From Sperchopsis tessellata (Eukaryota; Arthropoda; Insecta; Coleoptera; Hydrophilidae), in assembly GCA_033557685.1 (NCBI GenBank), contig JAWQRN010000270.1, positions 1 to 32,519 of the forward strand: a stretch of DNA of 32,519 nt, read 5' to 3'. How positions within the stretch are numbered: the first letter of the stretch is position 1; each line of letters begins with the position of its first letter. Below the pieces are notes generated by a model. That model searched no databases. It worked only from the letters and a program-made list of their open reading frames with translations, and had not been told where the DNA came from. Below, piece after piece: positions 1 to 9,355 of the stretch. Made by a program: the position numbers and the translations under genes.

Positions 1-373
1 GACCCTGTTCGATAGGTTCACAACATTTAGGCCATTCTGTTTGATCTTCTGCGAGATTACGATTGCTACTCCGTATTTGTGACGTGTCGTCGTATTGATG
101 GGGAATTCTCCATGATCTGTCACCTAAGATGTCTATATCCATTCGTCCCATTTCCGATGCCACAATGTGTATTTTTCCTGGCTGGCACAAACTTCTGACA
201 TTCCATGTTCCAATTCTTTTTGGGTAGTCATTGGTGATTTTTCCTTTCTTTTCTCTATTTATGGTTGGCTGGGCATTAATTTTCTTGGCGTCATTCAAGC
301 CTTTCCCCCTCACCGGAGATCTGATTGGGGGAATTGAAGCACCGGTAGTTAATTTAGAATCGAATAAAGTCAT
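1..373 (-). mobile_element. LINE relic: start of endonuclease ORF (RTE/craniofacial-2-like type), runs off left edge
   Basis: Read on the minus strand, an ATG at 373 opens a frame of about 85 codons that reaches the signature IGTWNVRSL. This is the first strand and metal-binding Asn region of an APE-type endonuclease of non-LTR retrotransposons. It continues with a conserved EMGRMDIDILG block. After that the match shifts frame near 120-130 (HGEFPINTTTRHKYGVAIV is in another frame), so the copy is broken. The rest of the endonuclease and the reverse transcriptase would lie to the left of the window. The clade (RTE-like, as in insect models named craniofacial development protein 2-like) is inferred from overall style. 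Confidence 0.7.
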
Positions 374-884
374 GATGATTTTCCTGGGGACATTCACATG
401 AATCTTTAATGTAGTGGTTCCCCTTTACCTTCTACATCCTATGCCCATTACCGTACCGTCCGGTTCATCTGCCTTTGAAGTTTAGTACTATATCGAAATT
501 GTAGGTACCTGTAACTATTACAAACTTGTTGTTTAAAAACTGTGAAGTCAAAAGTTTTTGTGATTAAATTTTGGCGTAGATTTACATATTTATTCTATTA
601 CCAATAGTTCTCTTTTTTTACGGATCACATCAATAATCTTAATATCATACTTTCTAAACTATTTATCCCGAAGAATTATTTGAAATTGTTAAATGAAGTA
701 TTAAAAACCTGTACAAGGTTATTAAAAAAAAAATACGTTTTGAAATAGCCATAACCTTTTAAAAGTTAAACGGATAAGCAAATGGAAAAGTTTTGGTTAC
801 CATGGTAATAGGTTTATTGATAATCTTTCAATAGTAATTTTCTTACTTATTGAATTTTTAAACCACTCGTAATTTGATGTTGTT
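374..884. other. AT-rich interval, no gene seen
   Basis: No coding potential, RNA gene or clear repeat was found here. The stretch is AT-rich and lies between the LINE relic and a transposase fragment. Confidence 0.4.
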
Positions 885-1135
885 TTAAAATGGTTTTGAC
901 ATTAGAAGTTAGAATCGGTTTTATTCAGTGTTATTATAAATATATAAGAAGTTTAGCAAATGGTATACAAACATTCAGAACAAAAAGTAACTTAAGATTT
1001 GGTCCGTGCAGTCTACAGAAAGTTAATCGACATATTAAAAAAAAACTACTATTACTGATAAAAAAAGACCTAAAGTAGCTATTGATGTTAATATTGCTGA
1101 AGTTTTACTTAAGAATGAAGTATAGCCGAAAATAT
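885..1135 (+). mobile_element. N-terminal fragment of an IS630-Tc1-mariner-type transposase
   Basis: The frame from 890 to 1078 gives IGFIQCYYKYIRSLANGIQ, then SLQKVNRHIKK. This is the usual start of helix-turn-helix transposases of this superfamily: a first helix with a short aromatic run, then a second helix of the type 'vnRhikkf'. After 1078 the similarity continues in another frame (RPKVAIDVNIAEVLL). The catalytic domain does not follow. Instead a C-terminal fragment of a similar protein lies head-on from 1385 to 1135. Identification rests on motif style, without alignment. Confidence 0.45.
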
Positions 1136-1385
1136 ACCTAACAATCTTTCTTCTATGTTGTGAACAGCAGTTTCCAACATATCTAGTGGAATATTTTCAA
1201 TTTATTGTGGAATTCTATTTTTCAATTCATCTATAGTCATAGGATTGCTTAGAAAAATTGTTTCCTTAAGATTGCCCCAAATCAAAAAATCTGCCGGATT
1301 GATATCAATGGTACGCGTTTGCCAGGTATGCTTATTATGCGATTGACTGGCGTATAAATATGGGGAGATGCACCATCTTGCATGT
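1135..1385 (-). mobile_element. C-terminal fragment of a DDE transposase (Tc1/mariner superfamily)
   Basis: On the minus strand this reads DINPADFLIWGNLKETIFL, followed by MTIDELKNRIPQ, one stop, and IENIPLDMLETAVHNIEERL. The first block matches the third catalytic Asp region (pattern 'sPDlnPlDFflWGylK') and the rest matches the C-terminal helices of these transposases. An internal stop shows that it is dead. It directly abuts the plus-strand N-terminal fragment, giving an inverted arrangement of the two protein halves. Confidence 0.65.
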
Positions 1386-1679
1386 AGGTTATGTTATAAA
1401 TATTATTATAATAAACTAAAATAATAAAATTCTACAGCATATCAAAATTGCGGACATATAAAATACTTAAACTGAATTGCCCATTCCAAGATAAAAAATG
1501 TGCTTTTATTTTATGTACATTTTAATTTTTATAAATGTTATGGTAGCTTCAAAATATAACTTTCTTTTGAATAACATTATATACCTATGCAAGAAAAAAT
1601 AATGAAAAGCAAAGAACTCGAAATATTAAAAATAGAGATTAATTTTTGTTGTGCCCCTTGATTTTATTTTTTTTTTCAG
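1386..1679. other. AT-rich interval, possible intron 3' end
   Basis: Nothing recognisable except a strong polypyrimidine tract ending in CAG at 1677-1679, which could be the 3' splice site for the small exon that follows. Confidence 0.3.
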
Positions 1680-1804
1680 AAATGGCTTCTGCGTACTACA
1701 CAAATGCAAGAGGTGGTTTTGGTGTAGGTTTTGCTAAACATTTAAAAAAAAATAAAACTGAGACAAATCAACCCCGTTCCACAGTAAACTTTAACACTCT
1801 GTAA
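1680..1804 (+). CDS. Candidate short terminal coding exon or 40-codon small ORF
   Basis: A long T tract and CAG (1677-1679) look like a good splice acceptor. Three bases later an ATG (1682) opens a clean 40-codon frame ending at TAA 1802-1804. It begins MASAYYTNARGGFGVGFAKH and ends in a basic, polar tail. Local composition is less AT-rich than the surroundings. A variant poly(A) signal ATTAAA lies near 1950. It could be the last exon of a gene whose other exons lie to the left, or a small ORF behind a non-coding exon. I do not recognise the peptide and found no donor partner, so this is a candidate only. Confidence 0.35.
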
Positions 1805-3060
1805 CTGAAAATCAGTGCTGTTTATGACATATCTGTTTACTAATTTTATTGCATGAACAGCGGAAAAGAAGGCCCCGCATCACCTGCAACTGTGATGAGG
1901 CACGTCAGCCCATAGTAATTTTAATTTTTCTTGTATCACTGTTTTACGTCATTAAAAATATTCCGAGGTGTAAACATTATTTGTAAACAAGTAAGTGTAA
2001 GATTTATAGATCAAGTTCATAACAACATAATAGAAGTAATTCTTCGAAGTCACATGAAAATTGTAGTTCAGTGGCAATATTTATAAAACCTGTATATCCC
2101 TTGGATATGGGTATACTCTAAATTACAAGTAAATACACAATTACCTTTGTCGGCCCTAGAAATGTACAAGAAAAAATAACAAGCATCAAATGTTTACCAG
2201 GAACTTTACGCATAAGCATAAATACAAAAATGTCCCAATGCCTTAATTTTTATTGGCCATAAAATTTTTGCACATATGATTTTTTTCCCCAAAAAATTGA
2301 TGTATCAAACGTTTTTAAATGTAGATTGTCGTCCTTCATTTTGTTGAACTTCTTTCTAAAATTGAAAGAATGATTAAACTAGTACAAGTGTCTACCCTAG
2401 GATAGTTACTTTGTGTATAATATATAAAATTACTATGGGCAATTGGAAGTTCAAATTTTATCACTGTATTATATAGTACCAGTACTAATATGCTCACGCT
2501 AACACAGTTTTATTTTTTTTTATTTATGTAGAGAAAATAAACTAGGTTCCTAGTTTGCAAAAATTCTGGTGTTGTAACAGTTTTACACATATCTTATCTT
2601 TATCACATTGACCTCAAAGTTCAAACTCCTTTGGGTTACATATTTTAGTTCCATAAACGACTGTTTTACATAAGCTTGTTTCACTTACATAAGACATATT
2701 TAACAAGAACATAAAGCGATAAAATGATGATTTTACTAAATTTTAAAAGCACAAAATTATAATTTTCATTAAATTAATTATTAGCAAATACGCAAATTAA
2801 AAAAAAAATGCCTGTCATTGTTAACTAAAATAATGAAATGAAAATGAAATACCGGCATATTGCGTCAATATTACATCGATTACAGCTACGTGAAAATTGA
2901 CATGTTACTAATTAACGTATAATAAAATACGCTATTTACAATTTATCACGTTTAACAAGTGTAAACTAGGTATTTAAATGTGAAAAATGCACTTTTTCAC
3001 AGATATACCAGCGACAACTAGTAATTCAAATGTTTTCCCGCTTCTTTTATGTGCCCCACC
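1805..3060. other. AT-rich intergenic stretch
   Basis: No frame of note, no transposase or reverse-transcriptase motif and no RNA gene was recognised. The last part (about 3040-3200) becomes less AT-rich and is the likely promoter and 5' untranslated region of the cytochrome b5 gene. It includes a CRE-like TGATGTCA near 3066. Confidence 0.4.
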
Positions 3061-3205
3061 ACCTGATGATGTCACACAGAGATAAATGTACTCTTGACTT
3101 GAGACAACGCAGAATTTGTTTGTCATCGTTCGGTGTTCAAGGTTTGATTAACCTTAATAACTTCATAAGTTTAGTTAATTGCTGTGCAATACTCGAAGTG
3201 TAACC

Positions 3206-3598
3206 ATGTCTAAAAAATTCAGCCTCGCCGAAGTAAAGGCCCATAACGACAGCAAAAGTTCGTGGATAGTGATACACAATAATGTCTACGACGTTACCGA
3301 ATTTTTAAATGAGCATCCTGGAGGAGAAGAAGTACTATTGGAACAGGCAGGAAAAGATGGTAGTGAAGCTTTTGAAGATGTAGGACACTCAAGTGATGCT
3401 CGTGAGTTAATGACCAAATACAAAGTAGGAGAGATTGTTGAATCAGAATGCAAGCCAGTGAAAGAAAAAAATAGTACTTGGACATCGAACACCGAAGATG
3501 TATCCACACCACAAAGTTCACTCAAGTCCTGGATTCTACCTGTCGCTCTTGGAGTTATTGCCACTGTTATCTATCGCTTCTATTTCCAATCTCATTAA
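3206..3598 (+). CDS. Cyt-b5: Cytochrome b5, tail-anchored microsomal type
   Basis: Cytochrome b5 is a small haem protein on the cytosolic face of the ER that passes electrons to desaturases, P450s and related enzymes. The frame encodes 130 residues, the usual length. The haem domain occupies about residues 4-80, and the two axial haem ligands are visible as His37 in EHPGGEE and His61 in DVGHSSDA. A polar linker (about 85-106) leads to one C-terminal hydrophobic segment (about 109-126), followed by a short FQSH end: a tail anchor, as in ER cytochrome b5. I chose ATG 3206 (context AACCATG) because the frame upstream has no earlier ATG. The gene is uninterrupted, and two overlapping AATAAA signals follow at 3647-3656. 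The coding sequence looks fully intact. A retrocopy is conceivable because there is no intron, but there is no sign of decay. Confidence 0.97.
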   Translation: MSKKFSLAEVKAHNDSKSSWIVIHNNVYDVTEFLNEHPGGEEVLLEQAGKDGSEAFEDVGHSSDARELMTKYKVGEIVESECKPVKEKNSTWTSNTEDVSTPQSSLKSWILPVALGVIATVIYRFYFQSH

Positions 3599-3646
3599 GG
3601 CAGCTATACGTTTAATATCTATATATAATATACAAATATATGTTTT

Positions 3647-3656
3647 AATAAATAAA
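3647..3656 (+). promoter_or_regulatory. Poly(A) signal of cytochrome b5
   Basis: Two overlapping AATAAA hexamers begin about 49 bases after the stop codon. No genomic A tract follows them, which gives no support to a recent processed copy. Confidence 0.75.
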
Positions 3657-3659
3657 TCA

Positions 3660-4740
3660 TAACTTATATCATCTTGGTGTTATCAACTTGCATGGGACCA
3701 GTAGCTATGTGTACGAAGCATTTAAGTTTATACGTAGTTGGCACAAAATTTATTATTTAATTTTTTTAATAAATCATTTCTCATATTTATACCTTTTATT
3801 TTATTTATTTCTATTCCTTTTTTTTGCTGCCCGTGTCCAGATTAAAATCTGTCTATGTGTATTACACGTATGTCAGAGCCATTTATCATAAAAGTGGCTT
3901 TTAAGTAGTTATAACTTGTTTCATTTAATTTGTAATTAGCCAATGTTATAACACTACCCATAAATGTCTTATGTAATAATATTGCAATGTCATTTTTTAT
4001 AATTTTTTGTACACTTATATTCTTTATAAAAGTTAAAGTTTTTGTATTATGGGATTCTATATGCATTAATTTATATTAAAAACATCAAAATGGTAAGATT
4101 TACAAATAATTTTATAATAAAAGGTCCTATCTACAAACTAAATGCTTTAAATTTTGTGCAGCAAGATTTTCTACATCCATAGAACCATATTGTGGCTTAT
4201 ACCGCATAAATCAACAAATAAAATATGTAATAACATTTTGCAAAAAGTAGTATGGTGTTTGTAATGCAAATTGGTGTTTGTAATGCAAATTTCTATCTGA
4301 ATAGATAGAATCTTGTTAAAATCCAATAACAAAAAGGTAGACTTTCCGTAATAAAAATTAACAGGATGAAACTTTGAAATACTTATAAATAGCATACTTT
4401 AAAAATTTCAATATAATGTAAGTGAAATAAATGATAAAAAGGGTTATAAATTATATATAAAGTTTACAGATTAGAACGTTGGGGCTTCAACTCTGCGTTG
4501 GCTCATTTTCGATTCCCAGTCCCGACGAAAAATTGCAGGGGCTGAGAAATAAATCAAAAAAATATATTTATAAAATAATAAAAATTAGCGCAAGACTGAG
4601 TGGCTTGTGCCGAGACCAATTAAGGAAAGAAAAAAACAAAAAAAATTTACGGATGCTTATATATTCAATGTTAAATTTGTTGTTTATGATTTGACAATTT
4701 TAAAAATTCATTTAATTTGATTAAAAATTTATTATCTTTT
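3660..4740. other. Intergenic AT-rich stretch with a 19-bp tandem duplication
   Basis: No gene is seen. A 19-base unit is present twice in tandem at 4253-4271 and 4272-4290, each copy ending in ATGCAAAT. Around 4470-4640 the sequence is less AT-rich and contains TTCGATTCCCA, vaguely like a tRNA B box, but no convincing tRNA or SINE could be built. Confidence 0.45.
4253..4290 (+). repeat. Two-copy 19-bp tandem repeat with octamer motifs
   Basis: The unit TGGTGTTTGTAATGCAAAT is repeated exactly twice. ATGCAAAT is the classical octamer bound by POU-domain factors, so the duplication also doubles that site. No function can be shown from sequence. Confidence 0.8.
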
Positions 4741-4779
4741 TAAAGTAAGACAAACGTTTATTATATATGTGTGTGTTTT

Positions 4780-5520
4780 TAAGTGGGTAAAACGAAACAT
4801 TTTTGGAAGAAAAACGAGCTCTTATTGTTAAAAAGAAAATTCAAGATTGGCACTATCACAGATTGCTAAAATCCTCAAAGAAGCTTGCACGCAACGCACT
4901 CTAGCTGTAATAGCGTACATATAGTACACAAAATAAAAGAAGGGCACCTAGGAAATGAAACAACACAGAAAAAATGGATCAAAAGATAACCCGATTTTTA
5001 AATTGTATGCTAATTTAACAACAAATGGCTTAGGCTTTGCTTCGAGAACACCTGCACAAAGTTGTTGGTTTTTGGAAAAAAATTTTTGTATTGACGAATT
5101 CATATTTAACAGTTTTGGTAAAATGTTACATGCGACGTGTTCCTAACTGTAGCCTCAGTTCACATTACACCATCAATCTATGAAGCATGGTGGAGGATCT
5201 TCTTGATCCGGCGGCCATGTCCTGAACGTAGCTAAGAGTTTGTCCCATTTATAGAATAGAGGGCATTATGGACCAATTTCTTAATACAATCTCCAGAATG
5301 TAATGAAGGTGGATATCTTAGACTCAGCCTACCTGAACCTGTGGGAATGCATAATGCAAAACTTCAAAGAAAAAAGCCCAAAGAGTCTAATCTAGACAAA
5401 TTGTGAAATAACATAAAAGACGTATGGACCAGTATTCCAAACGATTATTGTCAAATGTTAGCACCCTCTAAAATGAAAGCTAAGATTAAAAATAATCCTA
5501 CAAAGTATATTCATTTTTTT
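4780..5520 (+). mobile_element. Degenerate Tc1-like transposase relic
   Basis: Fragments in changing frames follow the order of a Tc1-type transposase. There is a helix-turn-helix-like start near 4800-4900. Around 5185 a block decodes roughly as K-H-G-G-G (compare VMVWG regions). VPIYRIEGIMDQF is near 5240-5280, and a C-terminal part near 5370-5510 includes DVWTSIPNDYCQ followed by a lysine-rich end. Stops and frameshifts are frequent. No matching inverted termini were identified. The family is inferred from these weak motifs. Confidence 0.5.
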
Positions 5521-5563
5521 TTTCTTGCTTCTATTTCTTTTTAATAATCGCGTGCAATTTATA

Positions 5564-5597
5564 GAGTTGTCGAGAAAGTTCTGTCGTATTTTAAATA
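5564..5597 (+). repeat. Left inverted terminus of the mariner relic
   Basis: Matches the reverse complement of 6319-6352 through the shared core GAAAGTTCTG, then C and TATTTTAAA with a few mismatches. Confidence 0.8.
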
Positions 5598-6318
5598 AAG
5601 CATAATTCATATCTAACAACTAGAGAAATTGCAAAAGAATTCTGCATCCAACAAACAACTGCTGGAGACCACATTAAATCTCTTGGGTTTGTCTTAATGC
5701 AAAGCATTTGGGTGTTACACGAATTGATCGAAAATAATTTATCTGATCGTGTAAGAATATGCTTAGCACATCTCATTAGACACAATGTGGAGTCGTTTTT
5801 GAACAAGCTAATTACTGGAGATGGAAAGTGGGTTCTTTAAGAGAAGAAAAGGTCCAGTGTATTGCGAGTTGCCGACACTAGGATAAACTGTCAATGCGAA
5901 TGTGTACAGCAAACAGCTCGATAAATTGCATGCAGCTGTCAAGGAAAGAAGGCCAGCATTAGCGTCCAGAAAAGGAATCATGTTCCACCATGATAATGCT
6001 AAACCACATATTGCAATGGTGACACAACAAAAACTTAGTACGTTGGGATGGGAAGTTTACCTTATTTACCTGACATTGAACCATCAGATTACTACCTATT
6101 CAGATCTCTGCAAAATTATCTAACGGGAAAAATTATTTATTCTTTCGAAAGTGTTTCTAAGGCAGTTGCTGACTATTTTCATTCCAAGGACGAGAACTTT
6201 TATAGAAGAGGAATTGGCAGGTTACTAGCAAGATGGTAACAAGTTGTTACAAATAATGGAAATTATATCATTGAATAATATTAAATATATATATTTTTTA
6301 ATTGATTCAAATATTTTC

Positions 6319-6352
6319 TTTAAAATATGGCAGAACTTTCCCTTCAACCCAA
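6319..6352 (-). repeat. Right inverted terminus of the mariner relic
   Basis: Reverse complement of the left terminus with several mismatches, followed by ATATAT, compatible with the TA target of mariners. Confidence 0.8.
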
Positions 6353-7230
6353 TATATGCCTCCAAATTTTAACGAATTATTATTTTTTTGAGTTTGTTAT
6401 AATTATATTAGGCATATTTTCTTTTTCTAATAATTTATATTATTAAATTGAAAATAAATGAATTTTTTATAAAAGTAAATTAACTATTAAATAATAATAA
6501 TACGTACTAAGTGTGCTAATTAAATGATCATGACTGTACATCCTAAAACAGTAGTAATTTGTCAATTAGAACCCGGTAATTCTAAGGTTGCGATATGTAA
6601 TATTAATGTTCCTTGCAATAGTGGACAAAATGTCTGTACATGCGAAAGTATACAGAAGGTTCTCTCCTCGAACTGAAAGAGCTATATGTGGTGACTTTGG
6701 AAGTCTATATCAAAAGACTTTAAATGTTTATCAATATATACTTTCATTAAATCTACGCAGCAATGATGGAAGACAGTATGACGGTTTTATTTCTGAAGTA
6801 TTTTTATAATTAACTGCTTTCAAAAACAATTTCTCTTTTATGTTTTTAGTTATTTAAATTTGAAAGCAAGTTGAATATGAATTTAAAATGTACTTCATAA
6901 ATCCAATTGAACTAATTATTAAAAAAAATTACGAGGCTTGGGTTCATATCTACATTATCCTATCTAAACAGATTGATGTAATTTTTAGATAAGATTTCTG
7001 ACAAGTTATAAATTTTGAAAAATGAGATAGTAAATATATTTCTTAATAACTTGGATTTTAAAGTTAATCAATTTAATCTTGAATTAATATTTGCTTTTAA
7101 ATTCCATAGATGTGCCAAAATCTGCTCTTTATTATCCGGATTACCAAAAATACGTTTTAGTTTAGAACATAACACATGATGTAGTAGTACAGAAATCAGG
7201 CATGCTTAAAAATATAGGAATAAGCTGAAA
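6353..7230. other. AT-rich interval, no gene seen
   Basis: A 73-codon frame at 6588-6809 has no recognisable motif, and I cannot support it as a gene. No repeat structure was seen. Confidence 0.4.
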
Positions 7231-7234
7231 TTGT

Positions 7235-7290
7235 AGAGGGTACCATGTTTCTGTCATTAAGACATCATCAGCACTGCTCTGTTAGTAATT
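7235..7290 (-). ncRNA. Hammerhead-ribozyme-like motif 1
   Basis: On the minus strand the order is CTGATGA (7265-7271), then a stem TGTC/GACA with a 5-base loop (7252-7264), then GAAAC (7247-7251), then a 2-base spacer and GGTA (7241-7244). That is the conserved hammerhead core CUGANGA, stem II, GAAA, a minimal stem III, and cleavage after U-A. Stem I pairing is weak (AGAG with CTCT plus an internal loop). Minimal hammerheads of this type are known in Penelope-like retroelements. Activity is not shown, and the weak stem I suggests a degenerate copy. Confidence 0.45.
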
Positions 7291-7496
7291 AGATGTACCC
7301 CACGTACGAATACATATTTGATTCCTTGTATAATTGCTTTAAAGTTGTGAGTAAGCATATTATGAGAGGTATCGCAATGATGAATAATCATTACATAAGT
7401 TTTATAAATCTACACGAAATAGCCATTTTTGCATATGTATATAAGTTGTTGCTTCCTTGGCCGCACATGAATACATTAATTTAAAATTTGATTAAA

Positions 7497-7660
7497 ACAA
7501 ATCTCGAGCAAAAAATATATTAATTTGGGATAATTTGCTCGAGATTTGATTTAAACAAATTTCAAAATGTTCATAAAGTTATGGCCAACAGTATTAATAA
7601 TTTAAAATGGTTTTAATTAAATCTGAGACATTATTATTTTTACTACGAAAAAAACCGTAT
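7497..7660. repeat. Unnamed dispersed repeat, copy 1, with hairpin
   Basis: This segment matches 9356-9458 plus 10064-10110, with the same order of blocks: GAGCAAAAAATATATTAATT, then GATTTGATTTAAACAAATTT, then a TTAA, then CTG-GACATTATT. It holds a perfect 14-base inverted pair, AAATCTCGAGCAAA against TTTGCTCGAGATTT, around a loop of about 20 bases. Together with copy 2 it flanks an RTE-like LINE relic. The nature of the repeat is unknown. Confidence 0.75.
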
Positions 7661-7674
7661 ATATATATATATAT
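7655..7674. repeat. (TA)n microsatellite
   Basis: About ten TA units in an uninterrupted run. Confidence 0.8.
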
Positions 7675-7874
7675 TAGAAATATACCTTTCGGTGTCGGGT
7701 ATAGGTACATTAAAATAGATATCACAAAATAGAAACATAATACTGCACACTATGTTCAGGCTCTTCTGTTTTTACACAATTCTCCATTCATTTAGTCCAT
7801 TCTTATCATTTATTCACGTACTCTTTCTACTTTTTCTTATCCCTTGCATTCCTTTTAGCCCCTATCCATGTTAT

Positions 7875-9300
7875 CCCCCTCCCTTCTAGTGTCCTCGAGG
7901 TTACCATGTCCCACTCTGAGCTGGTCTGCCTCTCTTTCTTCTCCCTTTTGTCCTTGCTTCCCACACCCTTTTCATCGGTATACTATTGCTAATTATGCAT
8001 ATATGGCCCCACCATCCTAGTTGTCTTTGCTCCATAAACTTTCCAATCTGTTCCATTCCTAGTTCTTTTCTTATTACAGTGCTTCTAATTTTTTCTCTCT
8101 TTGTAACTCCCTTTACCCGTCTTAAAAACTTCATTTCCATTGCTTGCATCATCTTCATTTCTCTCTTTGTTAGGACCCATGTTTCACGTTCAAATGTCGG
8201 TATAAGGCTGTACACACTTTAGAATACCTTTATTTTCGTTTGTTTTTCTACTTTTTTCATGTTGATAAATCTGTTATTCAATGCATAGTATGCCTTGTTC
8301 TCTTTCTCTATCCTGCTATTTATTTCTGGTTCTTGTTTCCCTGTTTCCTGTAGTGTGACTCTAAGATATTGGTACTTCCTTATTTCCTCAATCCACCTTG
8401 CTTCTTATTTACCATACTTATGCCATACACTCTTTTTGCTGCCGATACAATGCTCTGTTATTGTTTCTTCAATTTCCATATCTCTGAAGTTTTCTCTTAT
8501 TTCCTCTATTTCTTTGTTTATGATCTCCCCATACTCCTTTGCTATCTCATTGTCATTTAATTTGTATGATCTTATAGTTTCATGTTTTACTTTGATTCTC
8601 CGAATCTTTCTCCTTTTCCTCTATTTCTTCTTCAATAAATTTCGTCCACCACTAGGTAATGATCACTTCCTATTTCATCCATAACCTTTTTCCTATTTGC
8701 TCTCTCTACAAATATGAAGTCAATTAATGACTTTTCCCCTCTGCTTGGTCGCTTTCTGTTAACTTTATGTATTTCTTTATGTTCGAACTGTGTATTTGTT
8801 ACTAGCAAGTCAGGTTCTATACAGAAGTCTACCAGTCTTCTCCCATTATTATTTTCTGTTTGCTCTCCATGTTTCCCAATCACAGTTGTAAATACACTGT
8901 CACTTCTCTCTACACTTCCATTGAAGTCCACTGCTATATATATTTATCCTCTCGGCTTTTCCTCTATTACCAGTTAACTCTTCACAGAATGCGTATTTCT
9001 TTTCAACCTTCTCATCTTCAGAAAGTCCATAGATTGTTATTAACGTTTTTAATTGATTCCCGTTTTTAAACTCTACTAACAATATTCTTTCCGATATTGC
9101 TTCCCATTACTTCTGCCTTCTCTGTGTATTAAGAAACCTACTCCTGCTGCAGCTTTCTCCTGTTCTCTTACTCCACTCCATATTAGTACATGTTCACTTC
9201 CTAATTCTGTTATCCGTCTCTCGAATTCCTTGACCAACTCCATCTCTTTCTGTTCTATGTGCCTCATTTTTTGCGCTTTGTTTCCTTCCCTTTATCCTTC
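7875..9300 (-). mobile_element. RTE-like LINE relic with the reverse-transcriptase core deleted
   Basis: Minus-strand order runs from right to left. Endonuclease fragments at 9267-8632 include DFNGSV, the block TENNNGRRLVDFC and the ending SLIDFIFVERANRKK followed by GSDHYLVV, which carries the terminal Asp-His pair. A lysine/glutamate-rich linker continues to about 8420. The sequence then jumps directly to the tail of the reverse-transcriptase protein (EIRKYQYLRVTLQETG), so the palm with FADD is missing. The tail at 8215-7901 includes ETWVLTKREMKMMQAMEMK, FLRRVKGVT and the GRRKRGRP motif. Frameshifts and stops are present. The copy is dead and lies between the two copies of an unnamed repeat. 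Confidence 0.8.
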
Positions 9301-9355
9301 AATTGTTCTTTTCCTTCTTCGTCACATAAGCTATTATTTCATTACCCGTACCCAA

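Larger units (their letters stand above)
5564..6352 (+). mobile_element. Mariner element relic with both terminal inverted repeats
   Basis: The centre encodes recognisable mariner transposase pieces. ITGDGKW lies near 5815. HHDNAKPH at about 5980-6005 contains the second catalytic Asp. PDIEPSDYYLFRSLQNYL at about 6070-6120 contains the third, in the spacing class of mariner D,D34D enzymes. Left (about 5564-5597) and right (about 6319-6352) ends form an imperfect inverted pair sharing GAAAGTTCTG and ATTTTAAA, next to TA dinucleotides. At about 0.79 kb it is shorter than a 1.3-kb complete mariner, so the N-terminal part is deleted, and a frameshift near 6050 plus stops show that it is inactive. 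It directly follows a Tc1-like relic. Confidence 0.85.

Noticed and set aside
3286..3564. Antisense frames of 75 and 92 codons over cytochrome b5
   Set aside because: Shadows of a well-supported gene on the plus strand.
4470..4560. tRNA or tRNA-derived SINE, from TTCGATTCCCA resembling a B box
   Set aside because: No A box at the proper distance and no cloverleaf could be folded by eye. The match is too short.
8295..8684. 129-codon plus-strand frame rich in Phe, Leu and Ser
   Set aside because: It is the antisense shadow of the AT-rich linker and tail of the minus-strand LINE relic.
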